DNA of 64,000 nt, taken from contig NZ_JBJHZY010000001.1 of the NCBI RefSeq assembly GCF_045310525.1, forward strand, positions 992,001 to 1,056,000, in the 5' to 3' direction. The notes under the pieces are model-generated. The model saw only the letters and a list, made by a program, of their open reading frames with translations. It made no database searches and had not been told where the DNA came from. The position numbers and the translations under genes were made by a program. Positions 25,870 through 34,880 of the stretch are shown here, piece after piece; within the stretch, counting starts at the first letter, position 1, and each line of letters begins with the position of its first letter. This DNA comes from Clostridium_AT radicumherbarum (GTDB taxonomy: Bacteria; Bacillota; Clostridia; Clostridiales; Clostridiaceae).

Positions 25870-25875
25870 AAAAGA

Positions 25876-26550
25876 ATGATTGAAGTAATGATTATAGAAG
25901 ATGATCCTATGGTTAGGGAAATAAATACTAAGTTTTTAAAAAGAGTAGAAAGCTTTATTTTGTATAAAGCAGTATCTAATCTTGAGGATGCAAAAAAATA
26001 TATATCCATTAAAAAGCCAGATTTAATATTACTAGATGTTTATCTTCCTAAAGAAAACGGCATTGACTTCTTGAAATGGATAAGGGGACAAGAATTAGAT
26101 ATAGATATTATTTTAATTACGGCAGATAAATCAATTGAAAGAATACAGGAAGCTTTAAGATATGGAGTTATAGACTATCTAATAAAGCCCTTTAGTTTTG
26201 AGAGATTTAAAGAATCACTTATTCAATTTAAGAGCAGGTTCTATGAATTTAAAAAAAATGATTCTTTTGAACAAAAGGTCTTAGATAAGTTAAAATCTAA
26301 TCACAGCATATCTCAAAATGAAGATGAATTTGCAAAGGGACTTAATAAATATACCTATAGAGCCATATGGGATGAAATTGAAAAAAATGTTAATAATGAT
26401 TTTACTGCAGAGAACCTGGCAGAAAAATTAGGCATAGCAAGGGTAACAGTTAGAAGGTATCTAGAATATATGGAAAAAGAAAATAAGGTAGATAAATTAG
26501 TTGAATACGGTAAGATTGGCAGGCCGCAATATAAATATCGTAAAATTTAA
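25876..26550 (+). CDS. CitB/DcuR/MalR-family response regulator
   Basis: A 224-residue regulator. The receiver domain (residues 1-120) has the acidic pair IIEDDP, the phospho-Asp in DLILLDVYLP (about 55), and the conserved Thr and Lys (LITAD, YLIKPF). The C-terminal part (about 150-224) is a winged-helix type with FTAENLAEKLGIARVTVRRYLEYME. It pairs with the kinase gene upstream. The frame is open from 25819, but GGAGGAAAAGA before the ATG at 25876 and the receiver start decide it. It probably activates the malic enzyme-permease operon. Confidence 0.92.
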   Translation: MIEVMIIEDDPMVREINTKFLKRVESFILYKAVSNLEDAKKYISIKKPDLILLDVYLPKENGIDFLKWIRGQELDIDIILITADKSIERIQEALRYGVIDYLIKPFSFERFKESLIQFKSRFYEFKKNDSFEQKVLDKLKSNHSISQNEDEFAKGLNKYTYRAIWDEIEKNVNNDFTAENLAEKLGIARVTVRRYLEYMEKENKVDKLVEYGKIGRPQYKYRKI

Positions 26551-26563
26551 TTGTTAAATAAAT

Positions 26564-26617
26564 AAAAAGGATGTATGGGGTACTCTTTCATAAAATGTGA
26601 CTCAATACATCCTTTTT
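26564..26617 (+). terminator. Terminator after the response regulator
   Basis: AAAAAGGATGTAT pairs over 13 bp with ATACATCCTTTTT around a large loop; the 3' arm itself supplies the T-run. Confidence 0.8.
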
Positions 26618-26691
26618 GCTACATGACAAAAAATGTGCCTTCTTATATAATAATATCATACTAAAAATTTTGGGGAGAAGGTTAAGATATT

Positions 26692-29600
26692 ATGAAAAGA
26701 ATAAATGAAATTTTTAGTGATTATAAAGCAGGGAATAGTATAAATACTGCTGTTGTAGAATCTGTAGTCTTTAGTAAGAAAACTAAAGCATTGGAAATGA
26801 AGCTAAGCTCTGATAAATATATTGAGATAAAAGAATTTGAACCCTTTAATAGATTTATAAGAGAAAGGTTTAGCATAGAAGAGTCTATAATCACTGTAAA
26901 TTATGCTGATGGAACAGATAAAAAGCCAATAGGCATGGAACTGAAAAATATTATTATTTCTCTATCTGGTAAATATCCCGCCTTAAAATCAGTGCAGAAT
27001 AATTGCGAATATGAAGTTATTAAGAATACTATAAATTTTAATTTTAAAATAGCTGTTTCAGATTTTCTAAAAGCCATGGATTATGATAAAAAGATATATA
27101 ATGCCATAAAAAGTTTATATGGCACAGAATATAAAATAAATTTTATTGATAATGTAAGCAGTGAAGAATTATTAAGGATGGAAGAGAAGACCCGTGCTAG
27201 TGAAATTATGCTGGTTCATAAGGAAATAGTGGATACTCCAAAGCTGCCAAAGGAAGTTACTGAAAAGAAAGTAGAAACAAAGACAGAACCAGAAGGTAAA
27301 AAAGGTGACTCATTACTCATATTAGGCAGAAATTCTAAAATTAAGGAAGCTGTAATTAAAATTACTGACATAACACCGGATGAGGGAAGAATTGCACTTG
27401 AAGGCGAAATCTCTAATATGGAGGCAAAGGAATTAAAAAGCGGAAAAACCTTAGTTTCCTTTGACCTCTATGACGGTTCAAGTTCCATGACCTGTAAGTC
27501 CTTTTTAAAGCCTGGCGAAGAGGAAGAGGTAATACCAAGACTTAAAAAGGCTAAAGGTGTTAAGGTATGTGGAAATGCAAGCTACAGCAAGTTTTCCGGA
27601 GAGGTTGAAATGATAGCAAATACTATTATAGAAACTGAAGGGATAAAGAAATTTAAGAGACAGGATAAGGCAGAGGTTAAGAGGGTAGAGCTTCACATGC
27701 ACACCCAGATGAGCCAAATGGATGCAATGACCAGTGCTGCTGATTTAATTAAAAGGGCAATGAGCTGGGGCATGAAATCTGTCGCAATAACTGATCATGG
27801 AGTAGTTCAAGCCTTTCCTGAGGCACACAAGCTTTTAGGAAGAGACAATCCTGATATGAAGATTTTGTATGGAGTAGAAGCATATTTAGCCCCAGACAAA
27901 AGGTCTTCTGTAACAAACCTAAAGGGACAAAGTATTGATACTACCTACTGCGTACTGGATTTGGAAACAACAGGATTTTCACCTATAACTGAAAAAATTA
28001 CTGAAATAGGGATTATGAAATATAAAGATGGAAAGGTAATAGATGAGTTTAGTACCTTTGTAAATCCTGAAAAGCCTATACCATTAAGAGTTGTTGAGGT
28101 TACTAATATAACTGATGATATGGTAAGAGAGGCTGAAACCATAGACAAGATATTTCCAAAAATGCTGGATTTTATTAAGGACAGTGTTTTAGTTGCTCAC
28201 AATGCTGCCTTTGATGTAGGTTTTTTAAAGCATAATGCTAAGGTATTAGGCTATGATTTTGATTTTACCTATTTGGATACCTTAACTTTAGCACAGGAAA
28301 TCTTTCCTGATTTTAAAACTTATAAACTAGGAAGAATTGCTAAAAACCTTGGCATTAAGGTGGAAGTTGCCCATAGAGCCTTAGATGATGTGGATACAAC
28401 AGTTAAGGTGTTTAAAGTAATGCTTGAGAAGCTGAAGGAAAGAGGGGCAGTAAATCTTCAAGATATAGATATATACGGCTCTGATGAAGCGGCTAAAAAA
28501 GAGGAATTTAAAAAGCTTAAAACCTATCATGCAATAATACTTGCTAAGGATTATATTGGCTTAAAGAATTTATATAAACTAGTTTCCTATTCTAATTTAG
28601 ATTACTTTTATAAGAAGCCACGTATATTAAAGAGTATGTATAAAAAGTATTCAGAGGGCTTAATTATTGGAAGTGCCTGCAGTGAAGGAGAGCTTTATCA
28701 GGCAATCTTACTTGGAAAATCTGATGAGGAAATTGAGGCTATTGCAGAGGGATACGATTATTTGGAAATTCAGCCTCTAGGAAATAATGATTATTTGGTA
28801 AGGACAGAGCAGGTACCTGATAAGGAATTTCTAAAGGAAATTAACAGAAAGATTGTAGCTCTTGGAGAAAAATTAAATAAACCTGTTGTTGCAACAGGAG
28901 ATGTTCACTTTATGGACCCTGAGGATGAGATATACAGGCGTATATTAGAGGCAGGACAGGGCTTTAAGGATGCAGATAATCAAGCTCCCTTGTATTTAAA
29001 AACAACAGAGGAAATGCTTCAGGAATTTTCCTATTTAGGAAGGGAAAAAGCCTATGAGGTGGTAGTTACAAATACCAATATGATATCAGATATGTGTCAG
29101 CAGATTAGTCCTATTTCACCGGAAAAGTGTCCGCCTCACATAGATGGCTGCGAGCAGACCATTAAAGATATTGCCTTTGGAAAGGCTCATGAACTATATG
29201 GAGACCCACTTCCGGAAATTGTTCAGCAAAGACTAGATAAGGAGCTAGATTCCATAATAAAAAATGGTTTTTCAGTTATGTATATCATTGCACAAAAGCT
29301 TGTTTGGAAATCAAATGAAGATGGCTATTTAGTTGGCTCTAGAGGCTCTGTGGGTTCCTCAGTTGTAGCCTATATGACAGGAATTACAGAAGTAAATGCT
29401 CTGCCGCCTCACTACAGATGCAAAAGCTGCAAGTATTCAGACTTTACGGATTATGGACTTAAAAATGGATTTGACCTTCCAGATATGAATTGTCCGGTTT
29501 GCGGAGAAAAGCTGTCAAAGGATGGCATAGACATTCCCTTTGAAACCTTCTTAGGCTTTAATGGAGACAAGGAACCAGATATAGATTTAAACTTCTCAGG

Positions 29601-31023
29601 TGAATATCAGGCAAAAGCTCACAAATACACAGAGGTTATATTTGGAAAGGGAACTACCTTTAAGGCAGGTACTATAGGTACTATTGCTGAAAAAACAGCA
29701 TTTGGTTATGTAAAAAAGTATTATGAGGAAAAAAATCGTACAGTAAGCAAGGCAGAAATCACTAGAATTTCAAAGGGCTGTACGGGTATAAAAAGAACTA
29801 CAGGACAGCATCCAGGTGGAATTATAGTTGTTCCTAAGGGGAGAGAAATCTTTGAATTCTGCCCAGTGCAGCATCCAGCTGATGACCCAGATTCAGATAT
29901 TATAACTACACATTTTGATTACCATTCTATTGATCAAAATTTATTGAAGCTTGATATATTAGGTCACGATGATCCTACAGTTATAAGAATGCTGCAGGAT
30001 ATTACAGGAGTGGATCCACAAAAGATACCCATGGATGATAAGGAGACTATGTCTATATTCTCATCCACAGAGGCATTAGGAGTAACGCCACAACAGATAA
30101 ATTCTAAGGTTGGAACCTTTGGTATTCCTGAGTTTGGTACTAAGTTTGTAAGAGGAATGCTTTTAGATACTATGCCAAAGGCCTTTACTGATTTAATATG
30201 TATCTCAGGACTTTCTCATGGTACAGATGTATGGCTTGGTAACGCTAAGGACTTAATAGATGCAGGAATAGTTACCTTAAGTGAAGCAGTTTGTACAAGA
30301 GACGATATCATGATTTATCTTATTAAGAAGGGTCTTCCTCCCAATACAGCCTTTAAGATTATGGAACTGGTTCGTAAAGGAAAGGCTCTAAAGGATCCCG
30401 TTAAGTGGGCTGAATACGAGGCATTAATGAGGGAACATGACGTTCCAGAATGGTATATTGATTCATGTAGAAAAATAAAATACATGTTTCCAAAGGCCCA
30501 TGCAGCAGCTTATGTTATGATGGCCTTTAGAATTGCTTGGTTTAAGGTACACATACCTATGGCCTACTACGCTGCATATTTCACCATAAGAGCAAAAGCT
30601 TTTGACTCAGAATTTATGATTTTCGGAAAAGAAAAAGTTAAGGAAAAGATGAAGGAAATAGAAATGATGGGTAATGGAGCCCCTCCTAAAGATAAGGATA
30701 TGTATGATGATTTGGAAATTGTCCTTGAAATGTATGAAAGAGGAATTAGATTCTTGCCAATTGATTTATATAAATCTAATGCTACTAAATTTATAGTTGA
30801 GGAAGAGGGCTTAAGACCACCTTTTAACAGCATTGCAGGTATGGGAAATGTTGCAGCAGAAGGTATTTATAGTGCTGCTCATGAAGAAAAGCCACTAAGC
30901 TCTGTAGAGGATGTAAAAAAGCGTGGTAAGATCGGTAATGCTGGTATAGACTTACTTAAAAAGTTTGGCTGCCTAAAAGGCCTACCAGAAAGTGATCAAT
31001 TAAGCTTCTTTGATTTTATCTAA
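26692..31023 (+). CDS. polC: DNA polymerase III alpha subunit, Gram-positive PolC type
   Basis: The 1443-residue replicative polymerase of low-GC Gram-positives. An N-terminal domain and OB fold (about residues 215-310) precede a PHP domain (starts RVELHMHTQMSQMDAM, about 330). That domain is split by a 3'-5' exonuclease (CVLDLETTGFSP, about 421; HNAAFDVGFLK). The polymerase core follows, with GSRGSVGSSVVAYM (about 884), a zinc-binding CKSC…CPVC segment (about 911-945) and the catalytic EPDIDLNFSGEYQ (about 962). Strong ribosome site GGGGAGAAGG. The gene stands alone, and there is no sign of truncation. Confidence 0.97.
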   Translation: MKRINEIFSDYKAGNSINTAVVESVVFSKKTKALEMKLSSDKYIEIKEFEPFNRFIRERFSIEESIITVNYADGTDKKPIGMELKNIIISLSGKYPALKSVQNNCEYEVIKNTINFNFKIAVSDFLKAMDYDKKIYNAIKSLYGTEYKINFIDNVSSEELLRMEEKTRASEIMLVHKEIVDTPKLPKEVTEKKVETKTEPEGKKGDSLLILGRNSKIKEAVIKITDITPDEGRIALEGEISNMEAKELKSGKTLVSFDLYDGSSSMTCKSFLKPGEEEEVIPRLKKAKGVKVCGNASYSKFSGEVEMIANTIIETEGIKKFKRQDKAEVKRVELHMHTQMSQMDAMTSAADLIKRAMSWGMKSVAITDHGVVQAFPEAHKLLGRDNPDMKILYGVEAYLAPDKRSSVTNLKGQSIDTTYCVLDLETTGFSPITEKITEIGIMKYKDGKVIDEFSTFVNPEKPIPLRVVEVTNITDDMVREAETIDKIFPKMLDFIKDSVLVAHNAAFDVGFLKHNAKVLGYDFDFTYLDTLTLAQEIFPDFKTYKLGRIAKNLGIKVEVAHRALDDVDTTVKVFKVMLEKLKERGAVNLQDIDIYGSDEAAKKEEFKKLKTYHAIILAKDYIGLKNLYKLVSYSNLDYFYKKPRILKSMYKKYSEGLIIGSACSEGELYQAILLGKSDEEIEAIAEGYDYLEIQPLGNNDYLVRTEQVPDKEFLKEINRKIVALGEKLNKPVVATGDVHFMDPEDEIYRRILEAGQGFKDADNQAPLYLKTTEEMLQEFSYLGREKAYEVVVTNTNMISDMCQQISPISPEKCPPHIDGCEQTIKDIAFGKAHELYGDPLPEIVQQRLDKELDSIIKNGFSVMYIIAQKLVWKSNEDGYLVGSRGSVGSSVVAYMTGITEVNALPPHYRCKSCKYSDFTDYGLKNGFDLPDMNCPVCGEKLSKDGIDIPFETFLGFNGDKEPDIDLNFSGEYQAKAHKYTEVIFGKGTTFKAGTIGTIAEKTAFGYVKKYYEEKNRTVSKAEITRISKGCTGIKRTTGQHPGGIIVVPKGREIFEFCPVQHPADDPDSDIITTHFDYHSIDQNLLKLDILGHDDPTVIRMLQDITGVDPQKIPMDDKETMSIFSSTEALGVTPQQINSKVGTFGIPEFGTKFVRGMLLDTMPKAFTDLICISGLSHGTDVWLGNAKDLIDAGIVTLSEAVCTRDDIMIYLIKKGLPPNTAFKIMELVRKGKALKDPVKWAEYEALMREHDVPEWYIDSCRKIKYMFPKAHAAAYVMMAFRIAWFKVHIPMAYYAAYFTIRAKAFDSEFMIFGKEKVKEKMKEIEMMGNGAPPKDKDMYDDLEIVLEMYERGIRFLPIDLYKSNATKFIVEEEGLRPPFNSIAGMGNVAAEGIYSAAHEEKPLSSVEDVKKRGKIGNAGIDLLKKFGCLKGLPESDQLSFFDFI

Positions 31024-31109
31024 ATGGTAGATTATTTAAGAATTCTATAATGTAAACTTAAGAGGCAAAAGTAAATTAAAGTTTAAATTAGAATAGTGGA
31101 GGCGAAGTC

Positions 31110-31469
31110 ATGGAGCAAGTAACCTGTAAAACTATAGATGAATATATTTTGCAATTTCCACCTGAAATTCAGGAGATACTTAATAATATAAGAAAAGTTA
31201 TTAAAGAGGCAGCACCTAATGCTGAAGAAGTAATAAGTTATCAAATGCCTGCCTTTAAATTACAGGGAATCTTAGTATATTTTGCTGCTTTTAAAAAACA
31301 TATAGGCTTTTATCCAACCTCTAGTGGAGTTGCTGCATTTAAAGATGAGTTGTCTAAATATAAAGGTGGTAAAGGTTCTGTTCAATTTCCTTTAGATAAA
31401 TCAATACCTTATGAATTAATAAGCAAGATTGTAAAATTTAGAGTTAAAGAAAATATGAAAACTCACTAA
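31110..31469 (+). CDS. DUF1801 (YdhG-like) protein
   Basis: A 119-residue protein of the DUF1801/YdhG family. It has the characteristic TIDEYILQFPPEIQEILNNI start, AEEVISYQMPAFK (about residue 40) and HIGFYPTSSG (about 66). Some family members in Bacillus act as frataxin-like iron donors, but many are uncharacterised, so no function is assigned. The ribosome site is GTGGAGGCGAAGTC. It lies 86 bp after polC. Confidence 0.8.
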   Translation: MEQVTCKTIDEYILQFPPEIQEILNNIRKVIKEAAPNAEEVISYQMPAFKLQGILVYFAAFKKHIGFYPTSSGVAAFKDELSKYKGGKGSVQFPLDKSIPYELISKIVKFRVKENMKTH

Positions 31470-31560
31470 AATCTAACTGAATTCATTAGCGCATAAAAAA
31501 TTACCTAGCGGATAAAATTTAAAAGAGTAATAGATTAAGATAGAAGGTAGGGTAAAATAA

Positions 31561-32904
31561 ATGAGCAATATTTCAGCAAGAATTGAAAGATTACCTGTTA
31601 CACCAATACTTTGGAAAGTTCTGTTCCTAACAGGTATAGGCTGGTTGTTTGATGCTATGGACCAAGGGATGGTTGCTGGCGTCATGGCTGCTATTGGCAG
31701 GGATTGGAAACTTACTCCCGCAGATTTAGGGCTGCTTGGCAGCGCGTCAGCAGTTGGAATGGCTATTGGTGCCGCTGCTGCTGGCATGGTTGCAGATAAA
31801 TGGGGGAGGAGAAGTGTTATTACATATACCCTTTTGTTATATGGTATAGCCAGTGCACTTTCAGGTTTCGCTCCTAATTTTACGCTACTAATTCTATTTC
31901 GATTTTTAACGGGTTTAGGTCTAGGTGGTGAACTTCCAGCTGCATCTACTTTGGTAAGTGAATTTTCACCTGCCAAAGCCAGGGGTCGAATGGTTGTTTT
32001 GCTTGAGAGCTTCTGGGCTTGGGGATGGATTGTCGCAGCTTTAATTGCTTATCTTTTGATTCCCCTTTATGGCTGGCGCATAGGATTTATTTTGGGAGGA
32101 GTTCCTGCACTTTATGCTGCCTTTTTGAGAAAAGGAATACCTGAGTCTCCTAGGTATTTGGAGCAAAGAGGAAACTTTCGAGAAGCTGATAAAATTGTAA
32201 TGCTTATGGAGCAGCAGGCTGGAATAAGCAATAATGAAAGAACTGAAGAAAGAGAAATTGTAAAAGAGAATTCTAGCATCTCATTTTTGGATCTGTTGTC
32301 GAAAGAGTATGTTAGACGTACCATTGTTCTGTGGATTCTGTGGCTAGGTATTAATTTTGGCTATTATGGGTTTGTTCTATGGACTCCTACACTTCTTGTG
32401 GGAAAAGGGTTTAGTCTAGTAAAGGGTTTTGAATTTACATTAATTATGTGTATTGCCCAATTACCTGGATATTATAGTGCAGCCTATTTAATAGAGAAGA
32501 TTGGCCGCAAAGCAGTTTTAGTAGTTTACTTAACAGGTACTGCTTTATCTGCATACCTTTATGGTCAATCTGCATCAGTAGCAGCTGTCCTTGTTTTTGG
32601 CTGTTTATTATATTTTTTTAGTCTTGGAGCTTGGGGAGCGGTGTATGCTTACACTCCGGAAGTCTATCCAACAAAGGCTAGAGGAAGTGGCACTGGTTGG
32701 GCAGCCGCTGTTGGCCGTATTGGTGCCATAGCTGCTCCTTATATAGTTGGATTAGTGTATGAGTCTAATGGCAAAGAGGCTGGCTTTACCTATGTTTTTA
32801 TTATGCTAACAATAGTTTTTGCTTTGGTAGCATTGGTCATGGCAATAGCAGGTATTGAAACTAAAGGATTAACTCTTGATGAAATCAATGTTAAATCTAA
32901 ATAA
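31561..32904 (+). CDS. MFS transporter, NiaP (niacin transporter)-like
   Basis: A 447-residue major facilitator protein with about 12 membrane helices and the MFS signature DKWGRR between helices 2 and 3 (about residue 79). GWLFDAMDQGMVAG, GLGLGGELPAASTLVSE and AQLPGYYSAAYLIEKIGRKAVLVVYL closely resemble NiaP of B. subtilis, which imports nicotinate. A wider sugar/aromatic-acid substrate range within this MFS branch cannot be excluded. No niacin riboswitch-like leader was seen. It is followed 68 bp later by a nitroreductase-family gene, which may share the transcript. Confidence 0.82.
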   Translation: MSNISARIERLPVTPILWKVLFLTGIGWLFDAMDQGMVAGVMAAIGRDWKLTPADLGLLGSASAVGMAIGAAAAGMVADKWGRRSVITYTLLLYGIASALSGFAPNFTLLILFRFLTGLGLGGELPAASTLVSEFSPAKARGRMVVLLESFWAWGWIVAALIAYLLIPLYGWRIGFILGGVPALYAAFLRKGIPESPRYLEQRGNFREADKIVMLMEQQAGISNNERTEEREIVKENSSISFLDLLSKEYVRRTIVLWILWLGINFGYYGFVLWTPTLLVGKGFSLVKGFEFTLIMCIAQLPGYYSAAYLIEKIGRKAVLVVYLTGTALSAYLYGQSASVAAVLVFGCLLYFFSLGAWGAVYAYTPEVYPTKARGSGTGWAAAVGRIGAIAAPYIVGLVYESNGKEAGFTYVFIMLTIVFALVALVMAIAGIETKGLTLDEINVKSK

Positions 32905-32972
32905 GGAATAAGTAATTAATGAAGTCCGAAGTAATATTACAAATATAACGTACTTAACAGGGGGGAAAGAAA

Positions 32973-33545
32973 ATGGATGTTTTAGAAGCAATTAAAACTA
33001 GAAGATCTATAGGCAAAGTTAAAGATAAAGAAGTAGCTAAGGAGCTTATAGAAAAAATAATTGAAGCTGGAACCTATGCTCCCAATAGGTATCTTACAGA
33101 GCCTTGGAGATTTTTTGTTATAAGGGGTGAAGGAAGAAACAGTCTTTCAAGGGTAATGGTAGATATAGTAATGGAGTCAGGTATTGATATAGTAAGTGAA
33201 GAGGGAAAAAAGAAGTTAGAGAAAGAGAGTAATAAGCCTTTTAGAGCTCCTGTTATAATTGCAGTTGCTGCAGAAGTAACTGAAAATGGAAAAGCCTTGA
33301 GGCTTGAAGAAATAGGAGCTGTAGATGCTGCTATCCAAAATATGCTGCTGGCAGCTCATGGACTTGGCTTGGCTGGGTATTGGAAAACGGGAAAAGCATG
33401 TTATGCACCTAAAATGAAGGAGTTCTTTGGTCTTAAAGAAAAGGATGAAGTTTTAGCATTCATATATTTAGGCTATGCCGACATGGAAAAGAAACCACCT
33501 CATAAAAAGTCTCCTAGTGAGTTAACAAAATGGATAGACAAATAA
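32973..33545 (+). CDS. Nitroreductase family protein
   Basis: A 190-residue FMN-dependent oxidoreductase of the nitroreductase family. The N-terminal MDVLEAIKTRRSI carries the FMN-binding Arg pair, APNRYLTEPWRF (about residue 35) the family's second FMN contact, and AIQNMLLAAHGLGLAGYWKTG (about 120) the conserved helix. The physiological substrate is unknown. Start follows AGGGGGGAAAGAAA. If linked to the NiaP-like gene, a role in a vitamin- or flavin-related reaction is conceivable but unproven. Confidence 0.88.
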   Translation: MDVLEAIKTRRSIGKVKDKEVAKELIEKIIEAGTYAPNRYLTEPWRFFVIRGEGRNSLSRVMVDIVMESGIDIVSEEGKKKLEKESNKPFRAPVIIAVAAEVTENGKALRLEEIGAVDAAIQNMLLAAHGLGLAGYWKTGKACYAPKMKEFFGLKEKDEVLAFIYLGYADMEKKPPHKKSPSELTKWIDK

Positions 33546-33577
33546 TTAAAATAATGATGTGTATATGTAATTATACA

Positions 33578-33607
33578 TTGATTATTTACCATAATTTGTG
33601 ATATAAT
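33578..33607 (+). promoter_or_regulatory. Promoter for the predicted small RNA
   Basis: TTGATT (33578-33583) and a perfect TATAAT (33602-33607) are 18 bp apart. The start expected 7 bases after the -10 is G33614, the first base of the 13-bp inverted repeat. Confidence 0.65.
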
Positions 33608-33613
33608 AATTAG

Positions 33614-33713
33614 GTGAGCGGATTGCGGGACTATGCAAATTTGCTTATGAAATTAGATAATTGTGCTTAGTGCAATAGGAAGCTTGGCAGAGCTACTTAT
33701 TGCCTTCTTTTTT
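33614..33713 (+). ncRNA. Predicted antisense small RNA convergent to the membrane peptide gene
   Basis: A promoter at 33578-33607 and a terminator at 33672-33713 frame about 100 nt with no plausible reading frame. The terminator stem pairs GCAATAGGAAGC with GCTACTTATTGC (one G·T, one mismatch), with loop TTGGCAGA and then CTTCTTTTTT. Its 3' end is antisense to the stop codon and last codons of the 61-residue membrane peptide, and the rest would be antisense to that mRNA's 3' untranslated part. This matches antitoxin RNAs of type I toxin-antitoxin pairs. Transcription is predicted only. Confidence 0.6.
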
Positions 33714-33878
33714 GTCCAGATTTAATGTGATTTCAGAGGAAAACTCGTCATTTTTAACAGTAGTTTTTGATTGGAACAAAGCTTTCATTATCTCCTGCCT
33801 ATAACAGAAACAAAACAGCATAGCAACAACACCTAACATTGTGACACATAATATGGCAGTAATAAAATTTAGATTCAC
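33693..33878 (-). CDS. Small single-helix membrane peptide (candidate type I toxin)
   Basis: A 61-residue peptide with a membrane helix at about residues 6-25 (TAILCVTMLGVVAMLFCFCY) and a charged, Lys-rich C-terminal tail. Start is GTG, with AAAAGGAG 9 bases upstream (33888-33895), a good ribosome site. Upstream on the minus strand, TATTAA (33931-33936) could be a -10 with a weak TTGCAG -35. Size, topology and the convergent RNA overlapping its 3' end match type I toxins such as TxpA or the clostridial short membrane toxins. I do not recognise the sequence itself. An alternative is an unrelated small membrane protein. Confidence 0.6.
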   Translation of the reverse strand: MNLNFITAILCVTMLGVVAMLFCFCYRQEIMKALFQSKTTVKNDEFSSEITLNLDKKEGNK

Positions 33879-34121
33879 AAAACCACACTCCTTTTATAAA
33901 TTTTTGTTCAGGTGCAATCCGCTCACTTTTTTAATAGGGTAAGAAATGATATGTTCTGCAATTTAATAGTAGCACATATTTCATTAGAATAATTAAATAA
34001 TTCACAAAAGCTCCAATTTCTGTCATTAATTTCAACTTAATTTAACAACGCGCAGGAAGGTATTCCCAAAATTATATAGAATACTTATATAAGGACAAAT
34101 CAATAGGGGGATGATAACTAA

Positions 34122-34880
34122 ATGTACAATATATTAATTCTAGAAGATGATTGTATTCAGTTGAAAACCCTGTCTAATATTATTAAACAATCAGGCGATA
34201 TGTATAAGGTTTATGAAGCCAAAAGTATTTATGAAGCTTTTAAAATTGCAGACCAGGTAATGATTGATCTTTTCTATATAGATATTAATTTAAAAACTGA
34301 ATCCGGCCTTAGATTTGCTAAAGAAATAAGGAAAAAAGAAGACTATAAATTAACTTGGATAATATTTGTAACGATTTATAAGGAGTATATGCTTTCAGCC
34401 TTTAAGAAAATCCATTGCTATGATTATATTATAAAGCCTTACAATGAAAAGGACATTCAAAGAATAACAAAGACTCTGCTATTTGAAAGTAAGTCACAGA
34501 TTGCTGTTACAGATATAAGAGAAAAATTTATAATAGTCAATGTAAAAAACATTCAGGTAAAAATATTTGTTGATGAAATAATTTTTGTTGAAGTATTTAT
34601 TAGAACATCAATAATTCATACCATTAACGGATCCTTCATAATAGATTATTTATCTCTTAAAAGATTACATTCAATGATCGATCATAAAAATATTCTTCAA
34701 AGCCATAGATCTTATTTGGTAAATTTAAAATATATAAATAAGATTGAGAAAACTAATGATAAAACCTCTTTTAAAATCCACTTTTATAATACTGAGGAAA
34801 CTGCATTATTAGGAAATAACTATAAGAAGTATATAATGGATAGGTTCAATAATGCTGAGGGTGGGGATAAAAATGAGTGA
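34122..34880 (+). CDS. agrA: AgrA-like LytTR response regulator
   Basis: A 252-residue regulator. The receiver domain (residues 1-125) has the acidic ILEDDC, the phospho-Asp in LFYIDINLKTESG (about 52) and the Lys in YIIKPY. A LytTR DNA-binding domain follows (about 140-245; IFVEVFIRTSIIHT, LQSHRSYLVNLKYI). This is the AgrA/ComE layout. Start follows ATAGGGGGATGATAACTAA. Its stop overlaps the agrC-like start by 8 bases. It is the regulator of the agr locus that continues with the kinase and the oppositely oriented agrD-agrB. Confidence 0.88.
   Translation: MYNILILEDDCIQLKTLSNIIKQSGDMYKVYEAKSIYEAFKIADQVMIDLFYIDINLKTESGLRFAKEIRKKEDYKLTWIIFVTIYKEYMLSAFKKIHCYDYIIKPYNEKDIQRITKTLLFESKSQIAVTDIREKFIIVNVKNIQVKIFVDEIIFVEVFIRTSIIHTINGSFIIDYLSLKRLHSMIDHKNILQSHRSYLVNLKYINKIEKTNDKTSFKIHFYNTEETALLGNNYKKYIMDRFNNAEGGDKNE

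Larger units (their letters stand above)
33614..33926. repeat. 13-bp inverted repeat bounding the small RNA and membrane peptide genes
   Basis: GTGAGCGGATTGC (33614-33626) is repeated as its exact reverse complement at 33914-33926. The left copy is the predicted 5' end of the small RNA, and the right copy is near the predicted 5' end of the peptide mRNA. Both RNAs would start with the same 13 nt, and a full-length peptide mRNA could pair its two ends. No target-site duplication flanks the repeat. Confidence 0.75.

Noticed and set aside
33614..33623. GTGAGCGGAT resembles part of the E. coli lac operator
   Set aside because: The match is short and lacks operator symmetry, and no LacI gene is adjacent; treated as coincidence.
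33614..33926. A small transposon-like element (MITE) with 13-bp terminal inverted repeats
   Set aside because: No target-site duplication flanks the repeats, and both repeats coincide with predicted transcription starts, so a paired-RNA locus explains them better. A search for other copies would settle it.
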